A stretch of DNA of 34,568 bases from assembly GCA_025356445.1 (NCBI GenBank), contig JANXSZ010000071.1, forward strand, positions 1 to 34,568, in the 5' to 3' direction. This DNA comes from Betaproteobacteria bacterium (GTDB lineage: Bacteria; Pseudomonadota; Gammaproteobacteria; Burkholderiales; Burkholderiaceae_C). Below, one piece after another: positions 26,934-34,568 of the stretch. Positions within the stretch are counted from its first letter, which is position 1. The number at the start of each line of letters is the position of its first letter. The notes below the pieces were generated by a model, which made no database searches, had not been told where the DNA came from, and saw only the letters and a program-made list of their open reading frames with translations. The position numbers were made by a program, and so were the translations under genes.

Positions 26934-26965
26934 CTGCCAAGGGAAAACCCGGTACGGGCTGGCAG
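26934..26965. promoter_or_regulatory. Hairpin in the leader between dsbD and the creatininase gene
   Basis: CTGCCA (26934-26939) pairs with TGGCAG (26960-26965), enclosing a second stem CCCG-GTA-CGGG (26948-26958). It lies 130 bases before the creatininase ATG and could be a leader structure or protein site. No known riboswitch was recognised. A possible TAAGAT -10 sits at 27036-27041 with AAGACA 17 bases upstream. Confidence 0.35.
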
Positions 26966-27093
26966 CTTGCTGTGCCGATATTGTGCACGCTCAGTGCCGG
27001 GATGGCCCCGCAAAGACAACAGTGACTGCACCGTCTAAGATAGACCTGCACGTTCTCAACCTTGTTTCTTCTCCTCTGCCATGCCTATTTGCC

Positions 27094-27930
27094 ATGCTTC
27101 TTAAATCCCGCTTTTGGTCTGATCTCACCGGCCGCGATTTTGCCCAGTTGCAAGCCTCAACCGACGTTGGCCGCGTCGTCGCCGTTTTGCCTGTCGCCGC
27201 CACCGAGCAGCATGGCCCACATTTGCCCGTCAGTGTGGACACCAGTTTGGTCAATGGCGTGATCGAGGCGATGTTGCCCTGCTTGCCTGCTGACCTGCCC
27301 ATTTTGATTTTGCCGACGCAAGCGGTGGGTAAAAGCAATGAGCATTCACGCTTCCCTGGCACGCTGACGCTCAGCGCCGAGACGGTGATCCGGGTGTGGA
27401 TGGAGCTGGGCGAGTGTGTGGCGAAGGCGGGTATCAAGAAACTGGTGCTGTTCAATTCGCACGGCGGCCAGGTCAGTGTGATGGACATCGTGGCGCGGGA
27501 TTTGCGTGTCAAACATGATTTGATTGTGTTTTCCAGCAACTGGTACACCATGCCTTTCCCGCCCGAGGTGGAGGACCTGTTCACCCCGGAGGAGTACCGT
27601 TTTGGCATCCACGCCGGTGACATGGAAACTTCGATGATGCTGGCGCTGCGCCCCCAGTATGTGGACATGACCCAGGCGCGGGACTTCAAATCGTCTTCCC
27701 AAGCCCGCAGCCGGATTTACCCCATTTTGGGCAATGGCAAGAGCGCGAAACTGGGTTGGCAGATGCAGGACTACAACCCTATGGGTGCGGCGGGCAATGC
27801 CTTGCTTGCCACTGCCGAGAAAGGCCGCGCGGTGATTGAGGCGTCTGGGCAGCAACTGGCGCTGATGCTGGGGGAAATTTCCCACCTGCCGCTTTCAACC
27901 CTGGTGGATGGGCCTGAATTCCCAGCGTAA
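27094..27930 (+). CDS. Creatininase-family amidohydrolase
   Basis: Metal-dependent hydrolase of the creatininase superfamily, whose members open cyclic amides (creatinine, formamidopyrimidines) or act in peptide cofactor maturation. From the ATG at 27094 it has 278 residues. Binuclear-centre ligands are visible: Glu38 and His40 in TEQHGPHLP, Asp49, His123 in NSHGGQ, and Glu178 in HAGDMETSMM; also HSRFPGTLTLS. A further-upstream open frame is ignored because homology begins at LLKSRFW. It is the first gene of an eight-gene same-strand run; the ABC ATPase starts 11 bases after its stop. Substrate unknown: it is grouped with an importer and a deaminase-like enzyme, so a ring-opening step in heterocycle breakdown fits. 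Confidence 0.88.
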   Translation: MLLKSRFWSDLTGRDFAQLQASTDVGRVVAVLPVAATEQHGPHLPVSVDTSLVNGVIEAMLPCLPADLPILILPTQAVGKSNEHSRFPGTLTLSAETVIRVWMELGECVAKAGIKKLVLFNSHGGQVSVMDIVARDLRVKHDLIVFSSNWYTMPFPPEVEDLFTPEEYRFGIHAGDMETSMMLALRPQYVDMTQARDFKSSSQARSRIYPILGNGKSAKLGWQMQDYNPMGAAGNALLATAEKGRAVIEASGQQLALMLGEISHLPLSTLVDGPEFPA

Positions 27931-27941
27931 GGAGACTGTCC

Positions 27942-28697
27942 ATGCCTCTGCTGACGCTGAACAACCTGGCCAAACGCTACGGGAATGGCACTGTGGCGCT
28001 GGACACTATGAGCCTCGCTGTGGGCCAGCACGAATTCGTCAGCTTTCTTGGGCCTTCGGGTTGTGGCAAAAGCACGGTGCTTAAGATGATTGCTGGCCTG
28101 TCGCCCATCAGCGGCGGCAGCATTGCGTGGGAGGATGAGGACGCAGGGGGCTCCAAAATTTCCTTTGTGTTTCAGGAGCCCACTCTGATGCCCTGGGCCA
28201 CGGTGTTTAACAACGTGTGGTTGCCCTTGCGCTTGGCGGGCCTTTCCCGCGAAGCGGTGCGCGGTGACATCGAGGCGGCGCTGGCCACGGTGGGGCTGTC
28301 GCCGTTTGCGCAGGTCTACCCGCGTGAGCTGTCTGGCGGCATGAAGATGCGCGTGTCCATTGCCCGCGCCATGATTACCCGGCCCCGTTTGCTGCTGATG
28401 GACGAGCCCTTTGCCGCCTTGGACGAGATGACCCGCGTCAAGCTCAACAACGACACCCTCGCGCTGTGGGCCACGCACCAGTTCACCGCTATTTTTGTGA
28501 CGCACAGCGTCTACGAAGCGGTGTACCTGAGCAACCGCATCGTGGTGATGGCGGCCCGCCCTGGGCGGGTGGTGGCGGAGATTGCGGTGGATGAGCCGTA
28601 CCCGCGTACCGACGAATTTCGCGTGTCGGCCCGTTTCAATGCGCTGTGCATCCAGGTGTCGAGCGCGCTCCAGGCGGCGGGGGCTGTGCATGGTTAG
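27942..28697 (+). CDS. ABC transporter ATP-binding protein (nitrate/sulfonate/pyrimidine-precursor type)
   Basis: Powers the importer formed with the permease and binding protein of this run. The 251 residues contain Walker A GPSGCGKST (37-45), Q-loop FVFQEP (Gln78), signature LSGGM (130-134), Walker B LLLMDEP (150-156) and the switch His188 in VTHS. The Q-loop context PTLMPWATVFNNV is typical of the SsuB/TauB/ThiZ-like group. A strong AAGGAGA Shine-Dalgarno precedes the ATG. The last eight bases overlap the start of the permease gene. Confidence 0.95.
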   Translation: MPLLTLNNLAKRYGNGTVALDTMSLAVGQHEFVSFLGPSGCGKSTVLKMIAGLSPISGGSIAWEDEDAGGSKISFVFQEPTLMPWATVFNNVWLPLRLAGLSREAVRGDIEAALATVGLSPFAQVYPRELSGGMKMRVSIARAMITRPRLLLMDEPFAALDEMTRVKLNNDTLALWATHQFTAIFVTHSVYEAVYLSNRIVVMAARPGRVVAEIAVDEPYPRTDEFRVSARFNALCIQVSSALQAAGAVHG

Positions 28698-29553
28698 CCG
28701 GGTGGAGCCGCAAGCTGAGCGCCGCATGACAGCACGCACGATGACGGTGCAAGACCGTGTTCCGCTGCATGAGCAAACGTGGCTGCGCATCGCCTTGCCG
28801 GTGACGTTGTTTGTGCTGGTGCTCGTGGGGTGGGAGCTGCTGGTACGCATCTACGAGATTCCGCACTACATCTTGCCGCGCCCTACGCTGATTGCCACCA
28901 CGCTGTGGGACAACCTGGGTTCGCTGATGACGAGCTGGTTGTTTACCATGAAGATCACTTTTTTGGCGCTGGTGCTGGCGGTGGTCGGCGGGGTGCTGCT
29001 GGCCATGCTGTTTGCGCTTTCCAAGTGGGTGGAGCTGAGCCTGTTCCCCTTTGCCATCGTGCTGCAAGTCACGCCGATTGTGGCCATTGCGCCGCTGATC
29101 TTGATTTTCATCTCCAGCACCACCGCCTCGCTGCTGCTGTGCGCGTGGATTGTGGCGTTTTTCCCCATCTTGTCGAATACCGTCATCGGCTTGCGCAGTG
29201 CGGATTTGAATTTGCGTGATTTGTTCAAGCTCTACCGCGCCAGCCCGTGGCAGACGTTGCGGCATTTGCTGATCCCATCGGCCATGCCGTATTTCATTGC
29301 TGGGCTGAAGGTGGCCGGGGGCCTGAGCCTGATTGGTGCTGTGGTGGCCGAGTTCACCGCCGGGGCGGCGGGCAAGGAGACGGGGCTGGCATCGAGGATT
29401 TTGGAGGCGAGCTTTCGCACAGAAATCCCCAAGATGTTCGCCGCGCTGGTGCTGGTGTCGCTGACGGGGATTGCGATTTACCTGGTGTTCAACCTGGTCT
29501 CGCACCTGGTGCTCGGGAAGTGGCACGAGTCGGAAATCAAGCAGGACAGGTAA
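28690..29553 (+). CDS. ABC transporter permease (SsuC/TauC/ThiX type)
   Basis: Inner-membrane channel subunit of the importer. From the ATG at 28690, which overlaps the ATPase stop by eight bases, it has 287 residues with a polar N-terminus of about 30 residues and six likely membrane helices. The coupling-helix region (LFKLYRASPWQTLRHLLIPS then AMPYFIAGLKVAGG) matches the EAA loop of binding-protein-dependent permeases. The next gene starts two bases after its stop. Closest functional groups carry aliphatic sulfonates, taurine or thiamine-precursor pyrimidines; none can be chosen from sequence alone. Confidence 0.93.
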   Translation: MVSRVEPQAERRMTARTMTVQDRVPLHEQTWLRIALPVTLFVLVLVGWELLVRIYEIPHYILPRPTLIATTLWDNLGSLMTSWLFTMKITFLALVLAVVGGVLLAMLFALSKWVELSLFPFAIVLQVTPIVAIAPLILIFISSTTASLLLCAWIVAFFPILSNTVIGLRSADLNLRDLFKLYRASPWQTLRHLLIPSAMPYFIAGLKVAGGLSLIGAVVAEFTAGAAGKETGLASRILEASFRTEIPKMFAALVLVSLTGIAIYLVFNLVSHLVLGKWHESEIKQDR

Positions 29554-29555
29554 CC

Positions 29556-30788
29556 ATGCCCCTTTTTTCGCTGGCTTGCGTTGCCATTCCACCGCAACTG
29601 CGGGGTTTTGAGGGCCCCGCATCGGCCCACCAAGCTTTTGCGGTGACGCTGGCGGATGGCTGCATTGCCCGCATCGAGCCTGTGCCCGGTCGTCCCACGG
29701 GCACGCTGCTCAGCGCGTTTGTGGATCTGCATGTGCACCTGGACAAAAACTTCACGGTTGAGCACACCGGCGCCATTCAAGGCGATTTGCAAGCGGCCAT
29801 TACCCGCATCGCGCAAGACCGTGTGGGCTGGACAGCGGACGATTTGCACCAGCGCATGACGCGGGGGCTGGTGCAGGCCTACGCCTATGGCAGCCGTGCC
29901 TTGCGCACGCATTTGGACTGGGTGGACGTGGCCCAACCCCCGTCCGTGGCGGTGTTCCAGGCCTTGCGCGAGGCGTGGGCGGACAAGTTGACGCTGCAAT
30001 GGGTGTCGCTGACACCGCTGGATGTGTTCGCTGAGCCCGCAGCGGGGCTGCACATTGCCCAAGCCGTGCGGGCCGGGGGCGGCATCTTGGGTGCTTTTGT
30101 GTACCGCAACGAAGCGATAGATGCCAAGTTGCAACGTGTTTTTGAGTTGGCTGTGGCGCAGGGGCTGGCGCTGGATTTCCATGTGGACGAAGGCCTGGAT
30201 GCGGATGCCGAAGGCCTGCGCGCTATTGCGAAATTGACCATCGCCCATCAGATGCAAGGCCGTGTTACCTGTGGGCACGCCTGCTCCTTGTCGGTGCAAG
30301 GGCCTGCCCGTGCGCTGGACACACTGGCGCTGTGCGCCCAAGCGGGCATCCACCTCGTCGCATTGCCCACCACCAACCTCTATTTGCAAGGCGCATGGGA
30401 CACCACACCTGTCCCCCGAGGGATTACAAGGCTAAAAGAAGCTGTAGCGCAAGGTGGATGGCCTTCTTTAGCTACAGATAACGTAGCGGATGTGTTCTAT
30501 CCCTACGGCAGCTATGACCTGATAGACACCTTTGGCCTGGGTGTGCAGGCTGGGCATTTGGCCCCGGCAATGGACTGGTTGCCCTGCATCACCACCCACC
30601 CGGCGCGGGCCATGGGGTTGGCGTGGGATGGGTTGCTGTGTTCCGGTTGTCCGGCGGATCTGGTGCTACTGGCGGCATCTCACGACTGCGAATTGCTCAG
30701 CCCCGCAGGCCGCCAACGCCGGGTGTGGCGGCGGGGCATCCCTTTGACGGATAAGCTGAATGAAAGCGCAAGCCATGACCCCGGTTGA
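29556..30788 (+). CDS. Cytosine-deaminase-like amidohydrolase with changed substrate residues
   Basis: Metal-dependent amidohydrolase of 410 residues related to CodA. By comparison with E. coli CodA recalled from memory, metal ligands are kept: His59 and His61 (DLHVHLDK), His209 (FHVDEG), Asp308 (LATDNV). Catalytic Glu212 and His241 (CGHACSL) are kept too, and the segment NLYLQGAWDTTPVPRGITRL plus YPYG is clearly CodA-like. The base-recognising residues differ: CodA Gln156 corresponds to Leu155 here, and Asp314 to Asn309. The enzyme therefore probably hydrolyses a related ring rather than cytosine. It starts two bases after the permease and its end overlaps the next gene by 29 bases. A diverged repeat-like stretch (30431-30453) may lie inside. 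Confidence 0.9.
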   Translation: MPLFSLACVAIPPQLRGFEGPASAHQAFAVTLADGCIARIEPVPGRPTGTLLSAFVDLHVHLDKNFTVEHTGAIQGDLQAAITRIAQDRVGWTADDLHQRMTRGLVQAYAYGSRALRTHLDWVDVAQPPSVAVFQALREAWADKLTLQWVSLTPLDVFAEPAAGLHIAQAVRAGGGILGAFVYRNEAIDAKLQRVFELAVAQGLALDFHVDEGLDADAEGLRAIAKLTIAHQMQGRVTCGHACSLSVQGPARALDTLALCAQAGIHLVALPTTNLYLQGAWDTTPVPRGITRLKEAVAQGGWPSLATDNVADVFYPYGSYDLIDTFGLGVQAGHLAPAMDWLPCITTHPARAMGLAWDGLLCSGCPADLVLLAASHDCELLSPAGRQRRVWRRGIPLTDKLNESASHDPG

Positions 30789-32121
30789 ACAGGTGCACCA
30801 AGCGCTGCGTGGCATTGAATGCCATGACGACCCTGGTTTGTTGCGCAGCAAGTCCAAAGATTTCCACTGGTACAGCCCGGTGCTGTCGGCCTTGCTGCAA
30901 GACAAGACGGCGGATTTGCTGGTTATCCCCAAAGATGTTGAAGAACTGAGGCGCGTGGCCTCGGCTTGCGCACGGTTTCGCGTCAACGTCACGTTGCGGG
31001 GTGGGGGCACGGGCAATTACGGGCAGTGCGTGCCAATGGCACGGGGCGTGATTATCGAAACGTTGAAGCTCAATGCCGTCACCGTCCATTCTGGCTGCGC
31101 GACGGTGCAAACGGGTTGCATCATCGAAAAGCTGGAGTTGGCAGCGCGCGCGCAGGGGCAGGAGATTCTGATGTTCCCGTCCACGCTGACGGACGCGACG
31201 ATGGGGGGCTTTATTGCGGGCGGTTTTGGTGGCGTAGGCTCGATTCGCCACGGTGTGCTGAAAGACCCCGGTAACGTGACGCGTATCCAGGTGATGACGC
31301 TGGAGGCCACGCCGCGCCTGGTTGAGCTGCACGGTGCCGACATCCAAAAGGTGCATCACGCGTTTGGCACCAATGGCATCATCACTGAGATGGACGTGAA
31401 GCTGGTGCCTGCTGAGGACTGGCGGCATGTGATTGCGCTGTTTGACAGCTACGAGGCGACGTTGCGGTTTGGCGAAGCGGCCATGACCCCTGGGTTGCCG
31501 CTGCGGCTGTTAACGTCGGTGGAGCGGGGTTTTGCACCTTATTACACCGCTCTGGGCGATTACTTTTCTGAAGATAAAGATGCGGTGTTTGCGCTGTGCG
31601 CGGCAGCATCCCTGGGGGATTTCGAGCGTTTGGTCGCTCAGCACGGAGGCCGCGTGGTGTTGGCAATGACCGATGCCGAGATCGCCGCTGCGCATCTGCT
31701 GCCGGCCTACGAGTGCGCCTACAACCACACGACGCTGATGGCGCTCAAAAAAGACCGGGCATGGACTTATATGCAGCTGGCCTTCCCACAGCCGTTTCAG
31801 GTGGCACAGGCCATGGCCCTGGTGGCCGAGTTTGGCCATGAAATCCTGTGGCACCACGAGTTTTCTCTGGCTTATGGCAGTTACAGCGTGTTTGCAATTC
31901 CGCTGGTGAGCTTTTTCGATGCCGAGCGCTTGACCGAGATCAAAGACCGTATCGAGGCGCTGGGTGTGGGCGTGTTCGATGCGCATGTCATCACCATTGA
32001 AGATGGGGGCATGAAGACGATTGACTCAGCGCAGATTGATTTCAAACGCATTGCCGATCCGCATGGGCTGATGAATCCGGGGAAAACACGGGGCTGGACA
32101 CCGGATATGGTGCAGCCCTGA
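30760..32121 (+). CDS. FAD-linked oxidase (GlcD / vanillyl-alcohol-oxidase fold)
   Basis: Flavoprotein oxidase or dehydrogenase of 453 residues. The FAD-binding PP-loop is VTLRGGGTGNYGQ (residues 78-89), followed by FPSTLTDATMGGFIAGGFGG and GSIRHGVLKDPGNV, characteristic of the FAD_binding_4 superfamily. The C-terminus DPHGLMNPGKTRGW is the usual end of this fold. No His suitable for covalent flavin attachment is evident. ATG 30760 has a GGAT Shine-Dalgarno; ATG 30775 is an alternative. It overlaps the amidohydrolase end and is followed by 100 bases without a gene. It may oxidise an intermediate produced by the two amidohydrolases of the run. Confidence 0.88.
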   Translation: MKAQAMTPVEQVHQALRGIECHDDPGLLRSKSKDFHWYSPVLSALLQDKTADLLVIPKDVEELRRVASACARFRVNVTLRGGGTGNYGQCVPMARGVIIETLKLNAVTVHSGCATVQTGCIIEKLELAARAQGQEILMFPSTLTDATMGGFIAGGFGGVGSIRHGVLKDPGNVTRIQVMTLEATPRLVELHGADIQKVHHAFGTNGIITEMDVKLVPAEDWRHVIALFDSYEATLRFGEAAMTPGLPLRLLTSVERGFAPYYTALGDYFSEDKDAVFALCAAASLGDFERLVAQHGGRVVLAMTDAEIAAAHLLPAYECAYNHTTLMALKKDRAWTYMQLAFPQPFQVAQAMALVAEFGHEILWHHEFSLAYGSYSVFAIPLVSFFDAERLTEIKDRIEALGVGVFDAHVITIEDGGMKTIDSAQIDFKRIADPHGLMNPGKTRGWTPDMVQP

Positions 32122-32221
32122 TGCGTGTGGTGTGCAGAGGGGGTAAATTCAGGCATGGTCTGTGCAAATCACCCGCACCGCTTTGGTTCTTCCACCTCTA
32201 TCCCCCACCAGGAGACTTTTA

Positions 32222-33241
32222 ATGACTTCATTTGCTCTTAAATCCATAGCTTCAGTTGCCCTATTGGCGTGCACATTCGGTGCATACGCGCAAGAAAAGG
32301 TGATTTTTGCCACGAATTGGAAAGCGCAAGCGGGCCATGGTGGTTTTTACCAAGCTTTGGCGGATGGCACGTACAAAAAATACGGTCTCGATGTGGAAAT
32401 CCAGCAGGGTGGCCCGCAAGTCAATAACCGCCCATTGCTGCCCGCAGGCAAGATTGATTTTTTGATGACCGGTAATCTGTTGCAGTCGTTTGACAATGTG
32501 AAGAACGGTGTGCCTACGGTGGTGGTGGCATCAATCTTCCAAAAAGACCCGCAAGCGATGTTTGCTCACCCCAACCAGGGCTACAACAGCTTCAAAGACC
32601 TGACCAAAGCGCCTGTTGCCTTCATCGGCAAAGACGGGCAATTCAGTTTTTGGCAGTGGATGAAGACGGAATACGGTTTCAAAGACGAGGCCATCAAGCC
32701 GTATACCTACAACGTGGGGCCGTTTTTAGCCGATAAAAAGTCGATTCAGCAGGGTTATTCGATTGAAGAACCGCTGACGATCAAAGCGCAGGCGGGATTT
32801 GATCCTGTGGTGTATTTGTTGGCCGACCACGGGTTCTCGACCTACAGCACCACCATCGAGACGCGGGCTGATATGGTCAAAACCAAGCCTGAGATCGTGC
32901 GCAAGTTTGTGGATGCGTCCATTGTTGGCTGGTATACCTATTTTTATGGCGACAACTCATCGGGCAACGCGCTGATGAAGAAGGCTAACCCGGACATGAC
33001 AGACGCGAACTTGGCTGGTTCGCTGCGCCTGATGAAGTCGCTGGGTATTGTGGACAGCGGGGATGCCGCCACCAAAGGGATTGGCGCGATGAGCGATGCG
33101 CGCATCAAAGATTTTTACGACAAGATGGTCAAGGCTGGGCTCTACAAAGCCGGGGACGTGGACTTGAGCAAGGTCGCAACGACCCAGTTCGTCAACAAAG
33201 GCGTTGGTATAGATATCAAAAAGAAGCTAGGCGGCAAGTGA
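32222..33241 (+). CDS. ABC transporter substrate-binding protein (NMT1/THI5-like)
   Basis: Periplasmic receptor of the importer. The ATG at 32222 follows an AGGAG Shine-Dalgarno and opens a signal peptide (cleavage likely after AYA, residue 23; a Cys at 17 in LLAC makes lipidation possible but less likely). The mature part starts KVIFATNWKAQAGHGGFYQA, then YGLDVEIQQGGPQVNN, the pattern of NMT1/SsuA-type binding proteins that hold pyrimidine precursors, sulfonates or similar small molecules. It has 339 residues and sits after, not before, the permease and ATPase genes. The next gene starts at a GTG one base after its stop. Confidence 0.92.
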   Translation: MTSFALKSIASVALLACTFGAYAQEKVIFATNWKAQAGHGGFYQALADGTYKKYGLDVEIQQGGPQVNNRPLLPAGKIDFLMTGNLLQSFDNVKNGVPTVVVASIFQKDPQAMFAHPNQGYNSFKDLTKAPVAFIGKDGQFSFWQWMKTEYGFKDEAIKPYTYNVGPFLADKKSIQQGYSIEEPLTIKAQAGFDPVVYLLADHGFSTYSTTIETRADMVKTKPEIVRKFVDASIVGWYTYFYGDNSSGNALMKKANPDMTDANLAGSLRLMKSLGIVDSGDAATKGIGAMSDARIKDFYDKMVKAGLYKAGDVDLSKVATTQFVNKGVGIDIKKKLGGK

Positions 33242-33242
33242 T

Positions 33243-33836
33243 GTGAAAACGTTGGTTGTCCACTGCCACCCTAATCCCGATAGTCTCAGTGCGGCGCTGT
33301 ACCGCACTGCTGTTGAGTCATTAACGCATGCTGGACATGAATTGCGTGCTACGGATTTGTATGCAGAAGGCTTCAACCCCACGCTCAGCCGTGAGGAGCG
33401 TGAAGCCTATTTGGTCAACCCGCAACTGATTGAGGCACGGGTGCAGCCGCATGTGGACGCCTTGCGCTGGGCGGAGCACCTGGTTTTTGTGTACCCCACG
33501 TGGTTCTATGGCCCACCGTCGATGCTTAAGGGGTGGCTGGAGCGGGTGTGGTTGCCTGGCGTGGCATTCATGCCAGCTACTGCCAAGGGGCAGTTGGCCT
33601 CTTCGGGGTTGCGACACATCCGACAATTGACGGTGGTGACGACCGGTGGCTCGCCTTGGTGGTGGTTACAGGTCATTGGTAACCCCGGTAAACGCTTGTT
33701 CACACGGGCCTTGCGATCGATGTTTGCAGGGCGCTGCAAAGTGACATGGCTGCAACTTCACAATATGAACAACGTCAGTCGTCAAGAGTGCGAGCGCTTT
33801 CTCGCCAAAGTGTCCCGCACACTGCGGGCCATGTAG
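33243..33836 (+). CDS. Flavodoxin-fold NAD(P)H oxidoreductase (KefF/MdaB/NQO type)
   Basis: FMN- or FAD-dependent reductase of 197 residues expected to use NAD(P)H on a quinone or similar acceptor. The flavin phosphate-binding loop is HCHPNPDSLSAAL (7-19), the aromatic region VYPTWFYGPPSMLKGWLERV is typical of the NADPH dehydrogenase_2 family (PF02525 type), and VVTTGGSP follows. GTG start directly after the binding-protein stop, since the ATG one base earlier is followed by a stop. It could recycle the flavin oxidase of this run or protect against quinones formed by it; both are inference. Confidence 0.85.
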   Translation: MKTLVVHCHPNPDSLSAALYRTAVESLTHAGHELRATDLYAEGFNPTLSREEREAYLVNPQLIEARVQPHVDALRWAEHLVFVYPTWFYGPPSMLKGWLERVWLPGVAFMPATAKGQLASSGLRHIRQLTVVTTGGSPWWWLQVIGNPGKRLFTRALRSMFAGRCKVTWLQLHNMNNVSRQECERFLAKVSRTLRAM

Positions 33837-33885
33837 ATCTGTAGCGCATGTCCCCTATATATAGAGACCTTACTGGAGATGTCCC

Positions 33886-34341
33886 ATGGCTATAGGCCAA
33901 CCTCTTGCTAACTATGCCGCTTATCGCAAGGCAGGCGATACCCTCTATATGAGCGGCGTGATTGCGGTGGATCCTGCTGCGCAGACCGTGATTGAGCGCT
34001 ATGCACAGTTGCCAGCAACTGCAATGGCGTCGTTAGGTCGTTTGGGCTACGTCACAGGGCAAATGTCTGTGGATCTGTTTGAAGCACCCATCGTCGCGCA
34101 AAGCTGGTTTGTATTGAACCGCATCCAGGCGATGGTGGAGGAATGCGGCGGTGAGATGAAAGATGTGGTCAAGCTGGTGCAGTATTTCCGCAACTTGGCG
34201 CATTACCCGGCCTACAACCGTGTGCGGGGGCTGTTTTTTGATGATCCTGTGGTGAGTACGGTGGTCGAGGTCAGTGGAATGTTGCCGAACACCGCCGTAT
34301 TGCTTGAAGTCGAGGCTACGGTATGGTTACCTCAAAGGTGA
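33886..34341 (+). CDS. RidA-like (YjgF/YER057c) protein without the usual catalytic arginine
   Basis: RidA-fold protein of 151 residues. Family landmarks are present: DTLYMSGVIAVDP, MVEECGGEMKDVVKLVQYFRN, and the C-terminal LPNTAVLLEVEATVWL. Typical RidA enzymes carry an Arg in P-A-R-[ST] before the V-E-V strand, needed for imine or enamine hydrolysis; here the same stretch is PVVSTVVEVSGMLP (121-134) with no Arg. It has a good Shine-Dalgarno (GGAGATG) and lies 49 bases after the oxidoreductase. RidA members are common in pyrimidine and amide degradation operons, so a helper role with an aminoacrylate-like or ring intermediate is reasonable, but the chemistry may differ. Confidence 0.85.
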   Translation: MAIGQPLANYAAYRKAGDTLYMSGVIAVDPAAQTVIERYAQLPATAMASLGRLGYVTGQMSVDLFEAPIVAQSWFVLNRIQAMVEECGGEMKDVVKLVQYFRNLAHYPAYNRVRGLFFDDPVVSTVVEVSGMLPNTAVLLEVEATVWLPQR

Positions 34342-34413
34342 ATGATTTCAAGGACTTATAGAACTTCAGCAGGCTTTTGATTTGGGTATTTGAGAGTTTT
34401 TCAGATTTTTTGG

Positions 34414-34442
34414 TTGTTCTCTGCAGGAACCCGTGCTATGAT
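34414..34442 (+). promoter_or_regulatory. Sigma-70-like promoter near the right edge
   Basis: TTGTTC at 34414-34419, 17 bases, then TATGAT at 34437-34442 preceded by TGC (extended -10). Transcription would start near 34449. The leader that follows contains TTGCTA-GAAA-TAGCAA (34469-34484 region) and an 8-bp inverted repeat around 34517-34537. The gene it drives is beyond the window. Confidence 0.5.
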
Positions 34443-34568
34443 TGAGAGCTTCACTGCTAGGGGATGTTGCTAGAAATAGCAAGATGTTCAGGTGGAGGGG
34501 CTAGAGTTAAGTTTTGATCAATTTCATGTAAATTGATTGCAGGTTTCTCTGGGTTTGCTTTGTTTGGT

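Noticed and set aside
29556-30788. Naming this gene codA
   Set aside because: Two base-recognition residues differ from E. coli CodA, so cytosine as substrate is not supported.

Overview
The window looks like a chromosomal segment of a Burkholderiales bacterium, most likely family Comamonadaceae. The protein families point to this (an OxyR numbered like the E. coli protein, UbiA, PldA, PriA, HemE, an ScsB/DsbD-type reductase, an NMT1-type ABC transporter). So do the high GC content, the gene order recG - SEC-C protein - oxyR - dyp - ubiA, and a short AT-rich repeat scattered inside genes. The family assignment is inference from gene content; no database was searched.

Left edge (1-1190): the end of an integrated element. 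A P4-type tyrosine integrase is cut by the window edge. Behind it lies a 49-base 3' fragment of a tRNA-Phe gene followed by a rho-independent terminator. This is the signature of integration into the anticodon region of tRNA-Phe, and an intact tRNA-Phe is predicted to the left of the window.

Housekeeping and stress block (1221-12288): on the minus strand a tightly packed run recG, UPF0149/SEC-C protein, oxyR, DyP peroxidase and ubiA. Divergent on the plus strand are queA, a TPR-methyltransferase and tgt (queuosine tRNA modification), then a DUF4143 ATPase whose start codon abuts a 15-bp inverted repeat.

Envelope block (12299-19174, minus): a lipoprotein that resembles an M48 peptidase without its catalytic motif, a MORN-repeat protein, Rep helicase, outer-membrane phospholipase A (PldA) and a small exported protein, almost without spacers. 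An AEC-family transporter follows on the plus strand, convergent with priA.

Replication, haem and redox block (20495-26864, minus): priA, a 418-base AT-rich gap with an exact DnaA box, hemE, a CoA-binding protein and a DsbD/ScsB-type thiol reductase.

Right block (27094-34341, plus): eight co-directional genes. They encode a creatininase-family amidohydrolase, an ABC importer (ATPase, permease, later a periplasmic binding protein), a cytosine-deaminase-like amidohydrolase with altered base-recognition residues, an FAD-linked oxidase, a flavodoxin-fold NAD(P)H oxidoreductase and a RidA-like protein without the usual arginine. Together they look like an uptake and degradation pathway for a small nitrogen heterocycle or amide. 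The substrate cannot be read from the sequence. This is the best candidate for an undescribed system here. The last 227 bases hold a good sigma-70-like promoter and a leader for a gene beyond the edge.
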